From: JBDTSW01 sp963799815
Lineage (GTDB): Bacteria; Actinomycetota; Thermoleophilia; Solirubrobacterales; 70-9
Assembly: GCA_963799815.1 (NCBI GenBank)
Contig: CAWCYG010000005.1
Coordinates: 1 to 64,000 of the forward strand
Length of the DNA stretch: 64,000 bases
Direction: 5' to 3'
The translations under genes were made by a program, and so were the position numbers. Shown here piece by piece: positions 17,842 through 25,943 of this stretch. Positions within the stretch are counted from its first letter, which is position 1. Each line of letters opens with the position of its first letter. A model generated the notes under the pieces. That model was not told the origin of the DNA. It searched no databases and was given only the letters and a program-made list of their open reading frames with translations.

Positions 17842-18981
17842 ATGGCACGCGGCGAAATCGAATTGAGCAAGCTGACCAAGCAGTTCGCCGAGCTGACCGC
17901 GGTGGACGGCATCGATCTCCACATCCCGGGTGGTGAGTTCTTCTCGCTCCTCGGGCCTTCCGGCTGCGGGAAGACGACCACTCTGCGAATGATCGCCGGC
18001 TTCGAGCAACCGACTTCCGGTGAGATTTTCCTGGACGGCACAGACGTTGCCTACACACCGGCTCACGAGCGCAACGTCAACACCGTGTTCCAGAACTACG
18101 CGCTCTTCCCGCACCTGAACGTCTACGACAACATCGCCTTCGGGCTGAAGCGGGCGAAGCGGCCGAAAGCCGAGATCCGCGAGCGCGTCGGCAAGGCGCT
18201 TGAGCTCGTCCAGCTTCCGGGCTACGAGAGGCGCAAGTCGTCCGAGCTCTCGGGCGGGCAGCAGCAGCGCGTTGCCTTAGCGCGCGCTCTCGTCCTCAAC
18301 CCGACCGTGCTCCTTCTGGACGAGCCGCTCGGCGCCCTCGATGCGAAGCTCCGCAAGGCCCTCCAGATCGAGCTCAAGTCGCTCCAGCAGGAGGTCGGCA
18401 TCACGTTCCTCTACGTCACCCACGACCAGGAGGAGGCGCTCACGATGAGCGACCGCCTCGCGGTCATGAACGGCGGGCAGATCGAGCAGGTCGGGGGGCC
18501 TCAGGACGTCTACGAGGATCCCGAGACGCTCTTCGTCGCCGACTTCCTCGGCGTGTCGAACCTCATGCAGGCCAACATCGTCAGTGCCGACACGAACGCC
18601 TGCCGCGTCGCGCTGAACGGCTACGAGCTCGAGACGCGCGGAGCGGCCCGCGACGTCACGGGGGAGGCGAAGATCGTCATCCGACCGGAGCGCATCGAGC
18701 TCGAAGAGCACGGGTCTCCGTCGGGGCCGAACCGCATCCCGGCCATGGTGGAGCGCGTCCTCTACGTGGGCTCGGCGATCCAGGTGATCGTCCGGGTCGC
18801 CACCGGGGAAGCGCTCCAGGCGCTCGTTCAGAACACCGGCGGCGGAATCCCCTACGAGCAGGGCATCCCGGTGCAGCTCCACCTACCCGTGGACGCGCTG
18901 CGCGTCCTCCCTTCGGGCACAGACGATGCGCCTTCCCGCAAGGGCGAGGAGCGGGATCCGGAGACTCTCGCCACCGGCTGA
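17842..18981 (+). CDS. potA: ABC transporter ATP-binding protein, PotA type
   Basis: A 379-residue protein; start ATG 17842 after GGGAGA. The nucleotide-binding domain is complete: Walker A GPSGCGKTT, Q-loop QNYALFP, signature LSGGQQQRVALARAL, Walker B VLLLDEP, H-loop THDQEEA. Residues about 245-355 form the C-terminal TOBE domain of the PotA/CUT1 subgroup. It energises uptake by the PotB-PotC pair. Last gene of the operon. A short recombinase remnant lies just past its stop. Confidence 0.93.
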   Translation: MARGEIELSKLTKQFAELTAVDGIDLHIPGGEFFSLLGPSGCGKTTTLRMIAGFEQPTSGEIFLDGTDVAYTPAHERNVNTVFQNYALFPHLNVYDNIAFGLKRAKRPKAEIRERVGKALELVQLPGYERRKSSELSGGQQQRVALARALVLNPTVLLLDEPLGALDAKLRKALQIELKSLQQEVGITFLYVTHDQEEALTMSDRLAVMNGGQIEQVGGPQDVYEDPETLFVADFLGVSNLMQANIVSADTNACRVALNGYELETRGAARDVTGEAKIVIRPERIELEEHGSPSGPNRIPAMVERVLYVGSAIQVIVRVATGEALQALVQNTGGGIPYEQGIPVQLHLPVDALRVLPSGTDDAPSRKGEERDPETLATG

Positions 18982-19052
18982 GCTCAGCGCGGCGGCCTCC
19001 CCCGAGCGCGGGCATGTCGGACTCCTGCTCGAGGTCGCGCGCCGGCGCTCGA

Positions 19053-19085
19053 TCGGCGAGCTCGACGGCAAGATCAAGGCCCAGG
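19053..19085 (+). repeat. Serine-recombinase remnant (33 bp)
   Basis: TCGGCGAGCTCGACGGCAAG continuing ATCAAGGCCCAGG matches 33585-33617 with one mismatch. In the other copy this encodes GELDRKIKAQ of a large serine recombinase. Here only this scrap is left, between potA and the STAS gene. Confidence 0.55.
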
Positions 19086-19103
19086 CGGGTTACCAACCGC
19101 TTG

Positions 19104-19757
19104 CTATGCGGCGAGAGCCCTCAACGCGTCCTCGCGAGTGTCGAAGGTTGGCAGGTACTCGGGTATCCCAACCAAGTCCAGGGCACGATGGACCTGTGGC
19201 TCCGACGCCGCCAACGCAAAGCCACGATCGGCGGCAAGCTGAAAGGAGCGCACGACTTGCGCGATACCGGTGGAATCGATCAAACGGCAATGCTCGAGGT
19301 CCACGATCAGTGGACTCTCAAGAACGAGGGCCTTATCGAGTTGCTCTTGGAACTCATCCTTCCCCGCGAGATCGAACTCCCCCTCAACCGCAAGGATCGC
19401 CACTTCACCTTCCCGCTCCAGGCGCACCAAGAACGGAACCGGCATGGTGCGCTCCCCGAGTGCGTTTAGCGCCGCATCGACGCTGACGTAGGTCAGAAGC
19501 TCATCGCCAGTCAGCCGACCAAGGCGTCCTGCAAGCTCGGAGCCGGGCCACATCACGAGGACTGCGCCTGAGCCGCCGCGAGCTTTCATCGTTGCTGAAG
19601 CGGCGAGTAGAGCGTCAAGGCAGTCCGCGTCGATGTCGCGACAACCGCGCAGGTCGACCGCCATCCCCTCGGCACGCTGCTGAACGATGCCGCGCAGCAA
19701 GCCCGTCCAGCGTTGGGTGGACGGACCTTGCAGCTCGCCCTCGACTTCGACGAACAT
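19104..19757 (-). CDS. Double STAS-domain protein (copy 1)
   Basis: At least 217 residues, two STAS-like halves: residues 1-100 (VEGELQGPSTQRWTGLLRGI, VDLRGCRDIDADCLDALLAA) and 108-210 (VAILAVEGEFDLAGKDEFQE, LIVDLEHCRLIDSTGIAQVV). The second keeps the Ser-Thr of the anti-sigma-antagonist phosphorylation loop (DSTG). Homology to copy 2 at 28571 extends upstream of ATG 19757 (EAALRLHSLDRADH), but at the position of that gene's ATG there is ATC (19824-19826), so either translation starts at 19757 or a non-standard codon is used. A partner in sigma or anti-sigma signalling is likely, none is nearby. Confidence 0.8.
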   Translation of the reverse strand: MFVEVEGELQGPSTQRWTGLLRGIVQQRAEGMAVDLRGCRDIDADCLDALLAASATMKARGGSGAVLVMWPGSELAGRLGRLTGDELLTYVSVDAALNALGERTMPVPFLVRLEREGEVAILAVEGEFDLAGKDEFQEQLDKALVLESPLIVDLEHCRLIDSTGIAQVVRSFQLAADRGFALAASEPQVHRALDLVGIPEYLPTFDTREDALRALAA

Positions 19758-19837
19758 GATGTGATCGGCACGGTCTAACGAGTGCAGGCGAAGGGCGGCC
19801 TCGGGGGCTGAAGGGTCGTTCCCGATGGGGAGCCTTC

Positions 19838-19915
19838 CGTGGCGCTTCGCTGGTCAGGGAGCCCAGATGGCGAGAAGCGTCATGGAAGCCGTCAAGTGGA
19901 CCGCTGGTACCCAAG
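19838..19915 (-). promoter_or_regulatory. Conserved upstream region of STAS copy 1 (inverted repeat with 28486-28560)
   Basis: On the minus strand this reads CAGCGGTCCACTTGACGGCT, then GACGCTTCTCGCCATCTGGG and TGACCAGCGAAGCGCCACGG, nearly identical to the region ahead of STAS copy 2. Retention in two copies suggests a promoter. The two lie in opposite orientation 8.6 kb apart. Confidence 0.6.
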
Positions 19916-19929
19916 TGTACGCGCTATGC

Positions 19930-20290
19930 GAAAGGAGCTCTTGCGAGGCGCCGCGCTCTCGGCTCGCTCGGGGAAGTCTCGGTGACGCATGCGACTCCCG
20001 AAGGACCCAAGCCCGAGGTCATGGCCGGCGCAAGCTCGGGCCGAGGCGATGACCGCTAGTCAGCTCGAACCCGTGAGATAGCTGCTTTGGACGAGAAGCG
20101 GTACTCCGCTGACGGTCATGCGTGGGACCCGCACCAGCGCGAACGTGACGGTGCTAGCTAGGGGAGAAGGCGATATGGCCCAGACGATGCCCCTGCTCAC
20201 CCACTACTTGCCACCTAAACGGGGGACGAGCGCGACTAGGATGGCGCTGCGCTTTCACGCCGGAAGCGGGACAACGCAGAGGAGGTCTCA
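19930..20290. other. Non-coding stretch with one repeat hairpin
   Basis: No supported gene. It holds at 20085-20102 the hairpin GCTTTGGACGAGAAGCGG, the reverse complement of the repeat arm seen at 21486-21505 and elsewhere. The rest shows nothing recognisable. Confidence 0.5.
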
Positions 20291-20294
20291 CGCC

Positions 20295-20594
20295 ATGTAC
20301 GTCGCCGAATTCACCTTGCACGCCAAGCCCGGCCATTTCGAGCAGGTCGCGGAGATTTACTCCGAGTTCGCCGCCGGGTTCCTCAGCGAGCATCCCGCAC
20401 TCGAGACGGTGCTGATCCTCGGTGACGAGGCGGGCGGTGTGGTGCGCGGCGTGGGGGTGTGGACGGATCGGGAGGCCGCAGACGACGTCAACAGCGACCC
20501 CGAGTTCGCTTCCTTCAATGACACGGTCGGGCCGCTGCTCTCGAGTCCATCAGAGCGGGTGGAGCTGCAGCTCCTGCACTACTACTCGCGGTAG
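20295..20594 (+). CDS. Antibiotic-biosynthesis-monooxygenase (ABM) domain protein
   Basis: A 99-residue protein; ATG 20295 follows GAGGAGG by 9 nt, and the upstream in-frame extension lacks support. MYVAEFTLHAKPGHFEQVAE is the first strand and helix of the ferredoxin-like ABM fold, then ALETVLILGDEAGGVVRGVG and WTDREAADDVNSDPEF. Such proteins are small dimers, some acting as cofactor-free oxygenases or haem-degrading enzymes; the active residues are not clear here. A monocistronic gene. Confidence 0.75.
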   Translation: MYVAEFTLHAKPGHFEQVAEIYSEFAAGFLSEHPALETVLILGDEAGGVVRGVGVWTDREAADDVNSDPEFASFNDTVGPLLSSPSERVELQLLHYYSR

Positions 20595-20599
20595 CGCAC

Positions 20600-20810
20600 T
20601 TCGGGTCGCGCGGAGCCGTTCGCCTAAGAACGCGTGGTCGGTCGGGCCGTAAGGACGGTCGAACCCCATCAACGGCGGTAGGCGATGCGGATCCTCCGCC
20701 ACGCGCAGGTCATCAGGACCCCGGTGCGGCAAGTAGTCGAGCCGTACTGGCTGAGGACATGGGCCGTGAGCAAACCCTTCGCAGTACGCCTCCGTGCGAA
20801 GCTGAAGTGC
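20600..20810. other. Intergenic, nothing recognised
   Basis: Between the ABM gene and the cold-shock operon (convergent ends). No convincing frame, repeat or RNA was seen. Confidence 0.4.
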
Positions 20811-20814
20811 CGGA

Positions 20815-20979
20815 CTAGACCGCTGACGTCGCCGAGTTAGCGGACGCGCCAGCCCGGGCGTCTGCGGCCACCTGCTTCCGTGCAGCCTTCTTGGCCTGCT
20901 TTTCTTGCCGACGCTCGAGGAGCTTGCGTTCACGGTTGAGCTTCGCCATCGTGGTCTTGCGCTTGCTGCCTGAGGCCAT
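20815..20979 (-). CDS. Small basic protein downstream of cspA
   Basis: A 54-residue product: MASGSKRKTTMAKLNRERKL, then LERRQEKQAKKAARKQ and an Ala/Ser tail. It is almost one charged helix with strong positive charge. It starts 12 bp after the cspA stop and has GGAGAG 6 nt upstream, so it is co-transcribed with cspA. Similar short Lys/Arg-rich proteins follow cold-shock genes in other actinobacteria; an RNA-related role is plausible but unproven. Confidence 0.7.
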   Translation of the reverse strand: MASGSKRKTTMAKLNRERKLLERRQEKQAKKAARKQVAADARAGASANSATSAV

Positions 20980-20991
20980 GTGCCGCTCTCC

Positions 20992-21195
20992 TTAGAGGGC
21001 CTGGACGTTCGCGGCCGCCGGGCCCTTATCGCCCTGCTCGGCGTCGTAGCTCACCTTCGCGCCCTCAACCAGTGTGCTGAAGCCGCCGCCCTGTATCGCG
21101 CTGTGATGCACGAACAGGTCCTTGCCGGAATCGTCCGGCTTGATGAATCCAAAGCCCTTGTCGTCGTTGAACCACTTGACTGTTCCTGTGGCCAT
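20992..21195 (-). CDS. cspA: Cold-shock protein (CspA family)
   Basis: A 67-residue OB-fold protein; ATG 21195 (MATGTVKWFNDDKGFGFIKP) after GGAGGGAACC. RNP1 (KGFGFI) and RNP2 (LFVHHSAI) are intact, so single-stranded RNA/DNA binding is expected; it acts as an RNA chaperone. The in-frame extension to 21270 has no family support and is probably 5' untranslated leader. Confidence 0.95.
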   Translation of the reverse strand: MATGTVKWFNDDKGFGFIKPDDSGKDLFVHHSAIQGGGFSTLVEGAKVSYDAEQGDKGPAAANVQAL

Positions 21196-21374
21196 CTCTC
21201 GGTTCCCTCCGTTGGGTGCACTGCGCATGCGGAGGGTGCCGGAGGCAACGACTGCGAAAACGCTGGACACTACTTCGGTCGAACGAACGCCCGACCCGAA
21301 GGCTCAGTCTAGCCCCTGCGTTGCGAGCGGATGCGCAGCTCAAGCGTTTCTGCTCCGCGCGAAGAGCGGAAGTC

Positions 21375-21545
21375 ACACGCCTGAGTCGTGCGTCGCAGCG
21401 GCAGATGTATACGCGGCCCGATTCGTTTCTCACTACGACCCACGGATAGTCGAGCGAGTACGCGTGGGGGCGTGACGCGGACTACCCGCTTCTCGTCCAA
21501 AGCGGTTACTTCTGGGCTACTCCGACAGCCCGGCGGCTTTCGAGG
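21375..21545. repeat. Dispersed repeat, copy 2, with SnoaL 3'-tail remnant
   Basis: Core 21375-21475 (ACGCCTGAGTCGTGCGTCGC to GAGCGAGTACGCGTGGGGG), hairpin CCGCTT/AAGCGG at 21486-21505, then 21516-21545 matches the last codons of the SnoaL genes (minus-strand sense ALEAAGLSE-stop). No SnoaL body follows: the VOC gene begins soon after, so a SnoaL gene has been lost or replaced. Confidence 0.75.
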
Positions 21546-21587
21546 CGCTGGGCCGATCCGGGCCGTCTCTGGAGCGGTCGGACTCGT

Positions 21588-22016
21588 TCAGCGCGGCCAG
21601 CAGAACACTTCGACTCGAATCCCATCGGGGTCGAATACGAAGAACGCGTAGTAGCCGGGCAGGTCGCGGTCCTCCTCGGGCGGGTGGTGAACGCTTGCGC
21701 CGCATGCGAGGCAGCGTTCGTGCGCCTCGTCAACCTCCCCTCGCCCGTCGACTTCGAACGCGAAATGCTCGATGCCGACGTCGTAATAGTGGTGCGTGCC
21801 ACCGTCGGCTGGACGCAGGCCGAGACCGCCGAAGTACTCCAGCTCGCCGTCGGCGCGTCCGCGCACGAGGTAGACGATCTCCTCGGTGCCCCGGTAGGAC
21901 GGAAATCTGACCTCCTCGGTCCATCCCAGCGGCCCGAGGAGCTCGCGGTAAAACACGAGGGATCGCTCGACGTCGGCGACGGTCAAATCGATGTGATGTA
22001 TCCCTCGTCCTGGCAC
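21588..22016 (-). CDS. VOC (glyoxalase/dioxygenase) family protein
   Basis: A 142-residue protein, GTG start at 22016 one base after the stop of the SnoaL gene upstream, so last in a three-gene unit. IHHIDLTVADVERSLVFYRE carries the first metal-ligand His; the partner region GIEHFAFEVDGRGEVDEAHE carries the next His, and YYAFFVFDPDGIRVEVFC the final Glu. This is a full two-module VOC domain with a likely divalent metal site. The substrate is not predictable. Confidence 0.85.
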   Translation of the reverse strand: MPGRGIHHIDLTVADVERSLVFYRELLGPLGWTEEVRFPSYRGTEEIVYLVRGRADGELEYFGGLGLRPADGGTHHYYDVGIEHFAFEVDGRGEVDEAHERCLACGASVHHPPEEDRDLPGYYAFFVFDPDGIRVEVFCWPR

Positions 22017-22017
22017 C

Positions 22018-22419
22018 CTACTCCGACGGCCCGGCGGCTTCGAGGGCTTCGGCTCGATTCATGTAGCCCTGGATGCGGACTACGTGCCGGTCACGCACCT
22101 CAAAGACCATGGCAGTGTCAGTCTCAATCTCAACCCCGCTCCCCTTCCCGCGACGAAACTCGTGCAAGAGGACGACGACGCAGTCACCCGCGTCGATGAA
22201 CTCCTCCGCGTCCAGTCGGCGCTCATCCCAAGCGTCGGAGTCCTCCTCGAAGAACTTCCTGACCTGTTCGGACCCACGCCAGACGCTGCCTTCGGTCAGC
22301 CCCCCGAGGGTGCCATGCAGCTCGGTGTCCGGCCCGAGGTGCGGCGCCGACTCTGCCCAACTACCTTGCACGGCGTCCTCAACGATGCGTCGGACGATCT
22401 CCACGTTCTCCTGCGACAT
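22018..22419 (-). CDS. SnoaL-like (nuclear transport factor 2 fold) protein A
   Basis: A 133-residue protein starting MSQENVEIVRRIVEDAVQGS, helix 1 of the NTF2/SnoaL cone; TELHGTLGGLTEGSVWRGSE, GDCVVVLLHEFRRGKGSGVE and VFEVRDRHVVRIQGYMNRAE give the curved sheet; it ends ALEAAGPSE. No catalytic His/Asp set is evident. Members of this group are very numerous in this lineage and have no assigned function. Only three bases separate its ATG from the stop of SnoaL B, so they are co-transcribed. Confidence 0.88.
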   Translation of the reverse strand: MSQENVEIVRRIVEDAVQGSWAESAPHLGPDTELHGTLGGLTEGSVWRGSEQVRKFFEEDSDAWDERRLDAEEFIDAGDCVVVLLHEFRRGKGSGVEIETDTAMVFEVRDRHVVRIQGYMNRAEALEAAGPSE

Positions 22420-22422
22420 CGC

Positions 22423-22809
22423 CTACTCCGACAGCCCGGCGGCTTCGAGGGCGTCGGCCCGATGTTCGTACTCATCTATGCGCAGAACCTTGCCGTCGCG
22501 CAGCGTGTAGACCTCGTAGAGGCGGGTGTCGATTTCGATCCCGCTCGCTCGACCACGGCCTTGGAATCGAACCGTCAGGAACACTCGGTCTCCGCGCCCG
22601 ATCACCTCCTCTAGGGTTGTCTCGGCCCCCTCCCAGGCTTCGTTCCAGCGTTTGTAGTTCGCCAGCACGGCGTCGTTGCCGTACACGGCACCGTCCTCCA
22701 AGGTGATCACCACTATGTGGGGGTCGTGGAACCCTGCGACGCGATCGTAGTCGCCACGCGAGTAGGCATCCCAGGCCTCGCGCACGATCTCCACGTTCTC
22801 CTCCGACAT
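22423..22809 (-). CDS. SnoaL-like protein B
   Basis: A 128-residue protein, start ATG 22809, beginning MSEENVEIVREAWDAYSRGD and ending RADALEAAGLSE. The fold is the same as protein A; middle segments (AVYGNDAVLANYKRWNEAWE, GDRVFLTVRFQGRGRASGIE) differ from the paralogs while both ends are nearly identical. First gene of the unit SnoaL B-SnoaL A-VOC. It is preceded by the conserved SnoaL leader: TTGCATGGAAAGCG, then GAGATACT eight bases before ATG. Confidence 0.88.
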   Translation of the reverse strand: MSEENVEIVREAWDAYSRGDYDRVAGFHDPHIVVITLEDGAVYGNDAVLANYKRWNEAWEGAETTLEEVIGRGDRVFLTVRFQGRGRASGIEIDTRLYEVYTLRDGKVLRIDEYEHRADALEAAGLSE

Positions 22810-22990
22810 CGCCCCGGAGTATCTCGCGAACACCCGCTTTCCATGCAAAGCGCACATCTCGGACGCGCCTGAGTCGTGCGTCGCAGCGGCAGACGTATGC
22901 CCGGCCCGAGTCGTTTCTCGGTACCACCCGCGGATCGTCGAGCAAGGTACGCCTACGGGCTTGAAACGTGACTCCCGCTTCTCGCCCAAG
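22810..22990 (-). repeat. Dispersed repeat, copy 3, with SnoaL leader
   Basis: It contains, from the SnoaL B start outward, the leader (GAGATACTCCGGGGCG-ATG on the minus strand), the hairpin CGCTTT-CCATGC-AAAGCG at about 22834-22851, the core 22864-22955 and the second hairpin CCCGCTT at 22975 onward. It fills the whole gap between SnoaL B and SnoaL C. Confidence 0.75.
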
Positions 22991-22993
22991 GCG

Positions 22994-23401
22994 CTACTCC
23001 GACGGCCGGGCAGCTTCGAGGGCCTCGTCAGGATCGAGGTACTCGCGAATTCGAACCACCTTGCCGTCCTCGAAATCCGCCAGCCACACGATCGGCGACT
23101 CGGTCTCAACACCGCTCTCCTTGCCCTGTCCATGCAGGTGGCCGATCGCGAGGACCCGCTCGCCAAGGTCCCGGAACTCCGAGGGCTCGGCCCGGAGCTC
23201 GGTGAAAGCCTCCTCCAGCTCTCGGATCCCCTGGCGGGCGCTCTCGTGACCCCTGTAGACAACGGCTTCCCCGCCGAGCAGCACCGGCAGCAAGGGACGC
23301 CACTCGACGTTCGGGTGGAGTTCCTCCAGCAGCGCTTCGACGTCTCGGCGGTTGTAGGCGTCAACCCCGCGCTTGAACGCCTCGACGTTCTCGTCCGACA
23401 T
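22994..23401 (-). CDS. SnoaL-like protein C
   Basis: A 135-residue protein from ATG 23401: MSDENVEAFKRGVDAYNRRD, then EELHPNVEWRPLLPVLLGGE, FRDLGERVLAIGHLHGQGKE and VWLADFEDGKVVRIREYLDP, ending ALEAARPSE. Typical SnoaL/NTF2 fold with a hydrophobic pocket. The frame is open upstream into the truncated DsbA gene, with no stop between (see that entry), so a fused 228-residue protein from GTG 23677 is formally possible; the conserved leader GAGATACTGCGTGGGCG just before ATG 23401 argues for independent expression. Confidence 0.87.
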   Translation of the reverse strand: MSDENVEAFKRGVDAYNRRDVEALLEELHPNVEWRPLLPVLLGGEAVVYRGHESARQGIRELEEAFTELRAEPSEFRDLGERVLAIGHLHGQGKESGVETESPIVWLADFEDGKVVRIREYLDPDEALEAARPSE

Positions 23402-23480
23402 CGCCCACGCAGTATCTCGCGAACAGCAAGGACTACCGCTTCCATGCAGGGCGAGATAGCCGCTTCTCGTCCAAAGCCGT
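23402..23480 (-). repeat. Dispersed repeat, short copy 4 (leader plus one hairpin)
   Basis: Carries the SnoaL leader and CCGCTTCTCGTCCAAAGCC (23459-23477) but lacks the core. It forms the exact 3' boundary of the truncated DsbA gene. Confidence 0.65.
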
Positions 23481-23677
23481 ACCCGAGACCATTCACGGAG
23501 GAAGCGGTCCACGTGCTCGTAGAGCGCCGCGGCGTGGCAGAAGCGGCAGCCGAAGTCCCCATACTCGACAAGTGTGAGCGCCGGTGAGGCGGCCCCAAGG
23601 ACGTGGTCCTTGTCGCTGACCTCAGCAAGCAACTGCGGGGACGACGTCGTCACGCACTCGCTAGAGGCGCCGGTCAC
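23470..23677 (-). pseudogene. DsbA-like thioredoxin-fold protein, 3'-truncated by the repeat
   Basis: The GTG start at 23677 overlaps the stop of the reductase gene (GTGA), so it was its operon partner. It reads VSDKDHVLGAASPALTLVEY then GDFGCRFCHAAALYEHVDRF, that is the DsbA/NhaA-linked thioredoxin entry with a C-R-F-C active site. After about 62 residues homology stops at LREWSRVR, exactly where the repeat begins (GGCTTTGGACGAGAAGCGG on the minus strand). The frame then reads through into SnoaL C. The missing part is the whole insertion helix region and the second half of the fold. Confidence 0.6.
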
Positions 23678-25296
23678 TTCGATGCGGCGGGGGTAACCGC
23701 CTGCTGCCCGCGGATGTGGCCGTGAACGAGCTGCACGACCATCGCTCCCTCGCCAACGGCGGCGGCACATCGCTTTGTCGACCCCGCGCGAACGTCCCCG
23801 GCCGCGTAGACGCCGGGCACGCTCGTTTCGAGCAGGTCGTCGCTGTCGACGGCGGCGCCGGTGAGGATGAAGCCGTCCTCGTCGCGCCGGACCGCGGTGT
23901 CGAGCCACTCCGTGCATGGCCGCGCACCGAGAAAGAGGAACAGGAACGAGAACGGCAGGCGCTCTCCGGTCGTCAGCGTCACCGCGTCAATTTGGCCCCC
24001 GTCCCCATGCAGCTCCGCGATCTCGCTGCGATCACGCACCGCCACGCCGTAGCGCGCGAGCTCGCGCACGAGATAGTCCGACATCGTCTCGTGAAGATCC
24101 TCGCGCCGGTGCAGCAGGGTTACGAGTGCGCCTCCGCGTGCAAGCCAGACCGCGGCCTGGCCGGCCGAGTTTCCCCCGCCCACCACGGCGACGCGCGATG
24201 CCCCACAGAGCTCCTGCTCTGGCGGGCCCGCGGCATAGAAGACGCTGAGGCCTTCGTAATCAGAAAGCCCATCGACCGGCAGCCGCCGATACTCGGCGCC
24301 GGTCGCCAGCAGGACCGCCCGAGCTGCGATCTCCTGCCCCTCTTCGAGACGGACGAGATGTCGTCCGACTCCCGGCTCGAGCGCGACAGCCTGGTACGGG
24401 GTCGCCGGCCGAGCGCCGAACTTGCGCGCCTGCACCACCGCGCGGCCGGTCAGCTCGGTGCCGCTGATCCCAGCCGGAAAGCCGAGGTAGTTCTCAATCC
24501 GGCGTGACTCACCCGCCTGCCCGCCGAGCGCCTTGCTGTCAACGACCAGCGTGTCAAGGCCCTCCGAGGCGCCGTAGACGGCGGCACCGAGGCCCGCCGG
24601 CCCGGCGCCGACGACAAGCAGGTCGACCTCTTCGCGGGGCGCAAGCTCGCGGCCGATACCGAGCGCACGAGACAGCTCTCCCGAAGATGGCCCCCGCATC
24701 TCCTGGCCGCCCGGCAGTCGCACGAGCGGCAGGCTCGAGGCATCGAGCCCGGCGACCAGCGCCGCGGCTTCCGGGTCATCTCCTCGCTCCGAGTCGCGCC
24801 AGGTCAACGGGAGCCGGTTGTTGCGAGCGAAGTCCACCAGCCGCCTGGACGCCGCTGACGAATGGGGCCCGACGATCTCCAGTCCAAGCCCTGCCACCTG
24901 CTGCAGCGCCTCCCGCCGGGCGATGAACGTCCCGAGCAACAGCTCGCTGAGCGGCCCGTCGTCGAACAGCAGCTCCCGCAGCGCGTCCCTGTCGACGGCG
25001 ATGTAGCGCAGAGGCTGCATGACCTCTGCGGTCAAAAAGGCGCTCTGCCCCGACAGTAGGTTCAGCTCGCCGAGGAAGTTCGAGCGTCCCTGGCGCACGA
25101 TCTCGTTGCCGGCGCCGTCGAGCAACGCGACCTCGCCCTCGAGAATCGCGACGAACGGGTAGCTCTCATCGCCGACCTGGAAGAGGACATCGCCTGGGTC
25201 GGCGCTGCACTCTTCCCCGCGCTCGCCGATCTTTGCGAGCTGCGTGGGCGACAGCGCCGGGCTTTCAGGGACCCTCGGTGGGCTTGATTCATTCAT
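23674..25296 (-). CDS. cNMP-binding / thioredoxin-like / thioredoxin-reductase fusion
   Basis: A 540-residue protein. Residues 15-125: cyclic-nucleotide-binding beta roll (GDVLFQVGDESYPFVAILEG, FLGELNLLSGQSAFLTAEVM). Residues 138-215: thioredoxin-like half domain (LEIVGPHSSAASRRLVDFAR, LPLVRLPGGQEM). Residues 224-530: thioredoxin-reductase fold with FAD site VVGAGPAG, NADPH site VVGGGNSAGQAA and the closing GVYAAGDVR. The CxxC of true reductases is absent (YAAGPPEQELCGASRVAVVG), so the electron acceptor differs or relies on the DsbA-like partner, now broken. Its start overlaps the tetR stop by 8 bp. Confidence 0.9.
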   Translation of the reverse strand: MNESSPPRVPESPALSPTQLAKIGERGEECSADPGDVLFQVGDESYPFVAILEGEVALLDGAGNEIVRQGRSNFLGELNLLSGQSAFLTAEVMQPLRYIAVDRDALRELLFDDGPLSELLLGTFIARREALQQVAGLGLEIVGPHSSAASRRLVDFARNNRLPLTWRDSERGDDPEAAALVAGLDASSLPLVRLPGGQEMRGPSSGELSRALGIGRELAPREEVDLLVVGAGPAGLGAAVYGASEGLDTLVVDSKALGGQAGESRRIENYLGFPAGISGTELTGRAVVQARKFGARPATPYQAVALEPGVGRHLVRLEEGQEIAARAVLLATGAEYRRLPVDGLSDYEGLSVFYAAGPPEQELCGASRVAVVGGGNSAGQAAVWLARGGALVTLLHRREDLHETMSDYLVRELARYGVAVRDRSEIAELHGDGGQIDAVTLTTGERLPFSFLFLFLGARPCTEWLDTAVRRDEDGFILTGAAVDSDDLLETSVPGVYAAGDVRAGSTKRCAAAVGEGAMVVQLVHGHIRGQQAVTPAASK

Positions 25297-25924
25297 CGGG
25301 CGGAGAGGCTGGATTGGCTGCGGTCTGCGTCAGTGACGTGATGAAGAAGCTCTGCACCTTGTCGAGTGGCTGGGTGCTTCGGTTTGCGCGGCTGAGGATA
25401 AGGGCGCCCTCGAGAGCCGCGAGGAGTACGGAGGCATCGTCCTCTGCGGTTGACCTCGGGATGCCGAATCTGACCAAGGCGGCGCGCACCGAGTCACGCC
25501 ACTGACCGAATAGAGCGCGGGCCTCTTGCCGTAGCCGGTCGTCTCCGCCGGCATCAATGACGGTCGCGGCGATGGGACATCCCATCGTGAAGTTGCTCTT
25601 GACGAGCACTTGGTGCCAAGGGGCGAAGATTGCCCCGATTGCATCGCCCAGCGTGGCCGCTTCGACGAGCCCCGACTCGGTGGCTGCCAGCACCTCGGCG
25701 CCGGCCAGGTTGAGGGCCTCGGTGATGAGCTGCGTCTTCCCGCCCGGGAAGTAGCGCTGGAGGGACCCGCGGGGGCCATCGGCATGGGCAACGATCTGGC
25801 GCAGGCCGACACCGTGAACACCGCGCTCGCGAACCAGCGTGGCCGCGCTGCGCACGATGCGGTCACGGGCGGGCTGCTGCTTGCCGCTTCCCCTTGTCCG
25901 CGAGCTCTCTTGCCGAGCGTCCAT
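25289..25924 (-). CDS. TetR/AcrR family regulator
   Basis: A 211-residue protein. HTH: RIVRSAATLVRERGVHGVGL, RQIVAHADGPRGSLQRYFPG. The ligand domain (FTMGCPIAATVIDAGGDDRL, RALFGQWRDSVRAALVRFGI, LLAALEGALILSRANRS) is of the LmrA/YxaF-like type. First gene of an operon with the cNMP/reductase fusion, and divergent from the hydrolase at 26049; two identical operators lie between, so it very likely controls both sides. Confidence 0.9.
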   Translation of the reverse strand: MDARQESSRTRGSGKQQPARDRIVRSAATLVRERGVHGVGLRQIVAHADGPRGSLQRYFPGGKTQLITEALNLAGAEVLAATESGLVEAATLGDAIGAIFAPWHQVLVKSNFTMGCPIAATVIDAGGDDRLRQEARALFGQWRDSVRAALVRFGIPRSTAEDDASVLLAALEGALILSRANRSTQPLDKVQSFFITSLTQTAANPASPPDE

Positions 25925-25943
25925 GAGAACAGTCTATCCGGGC

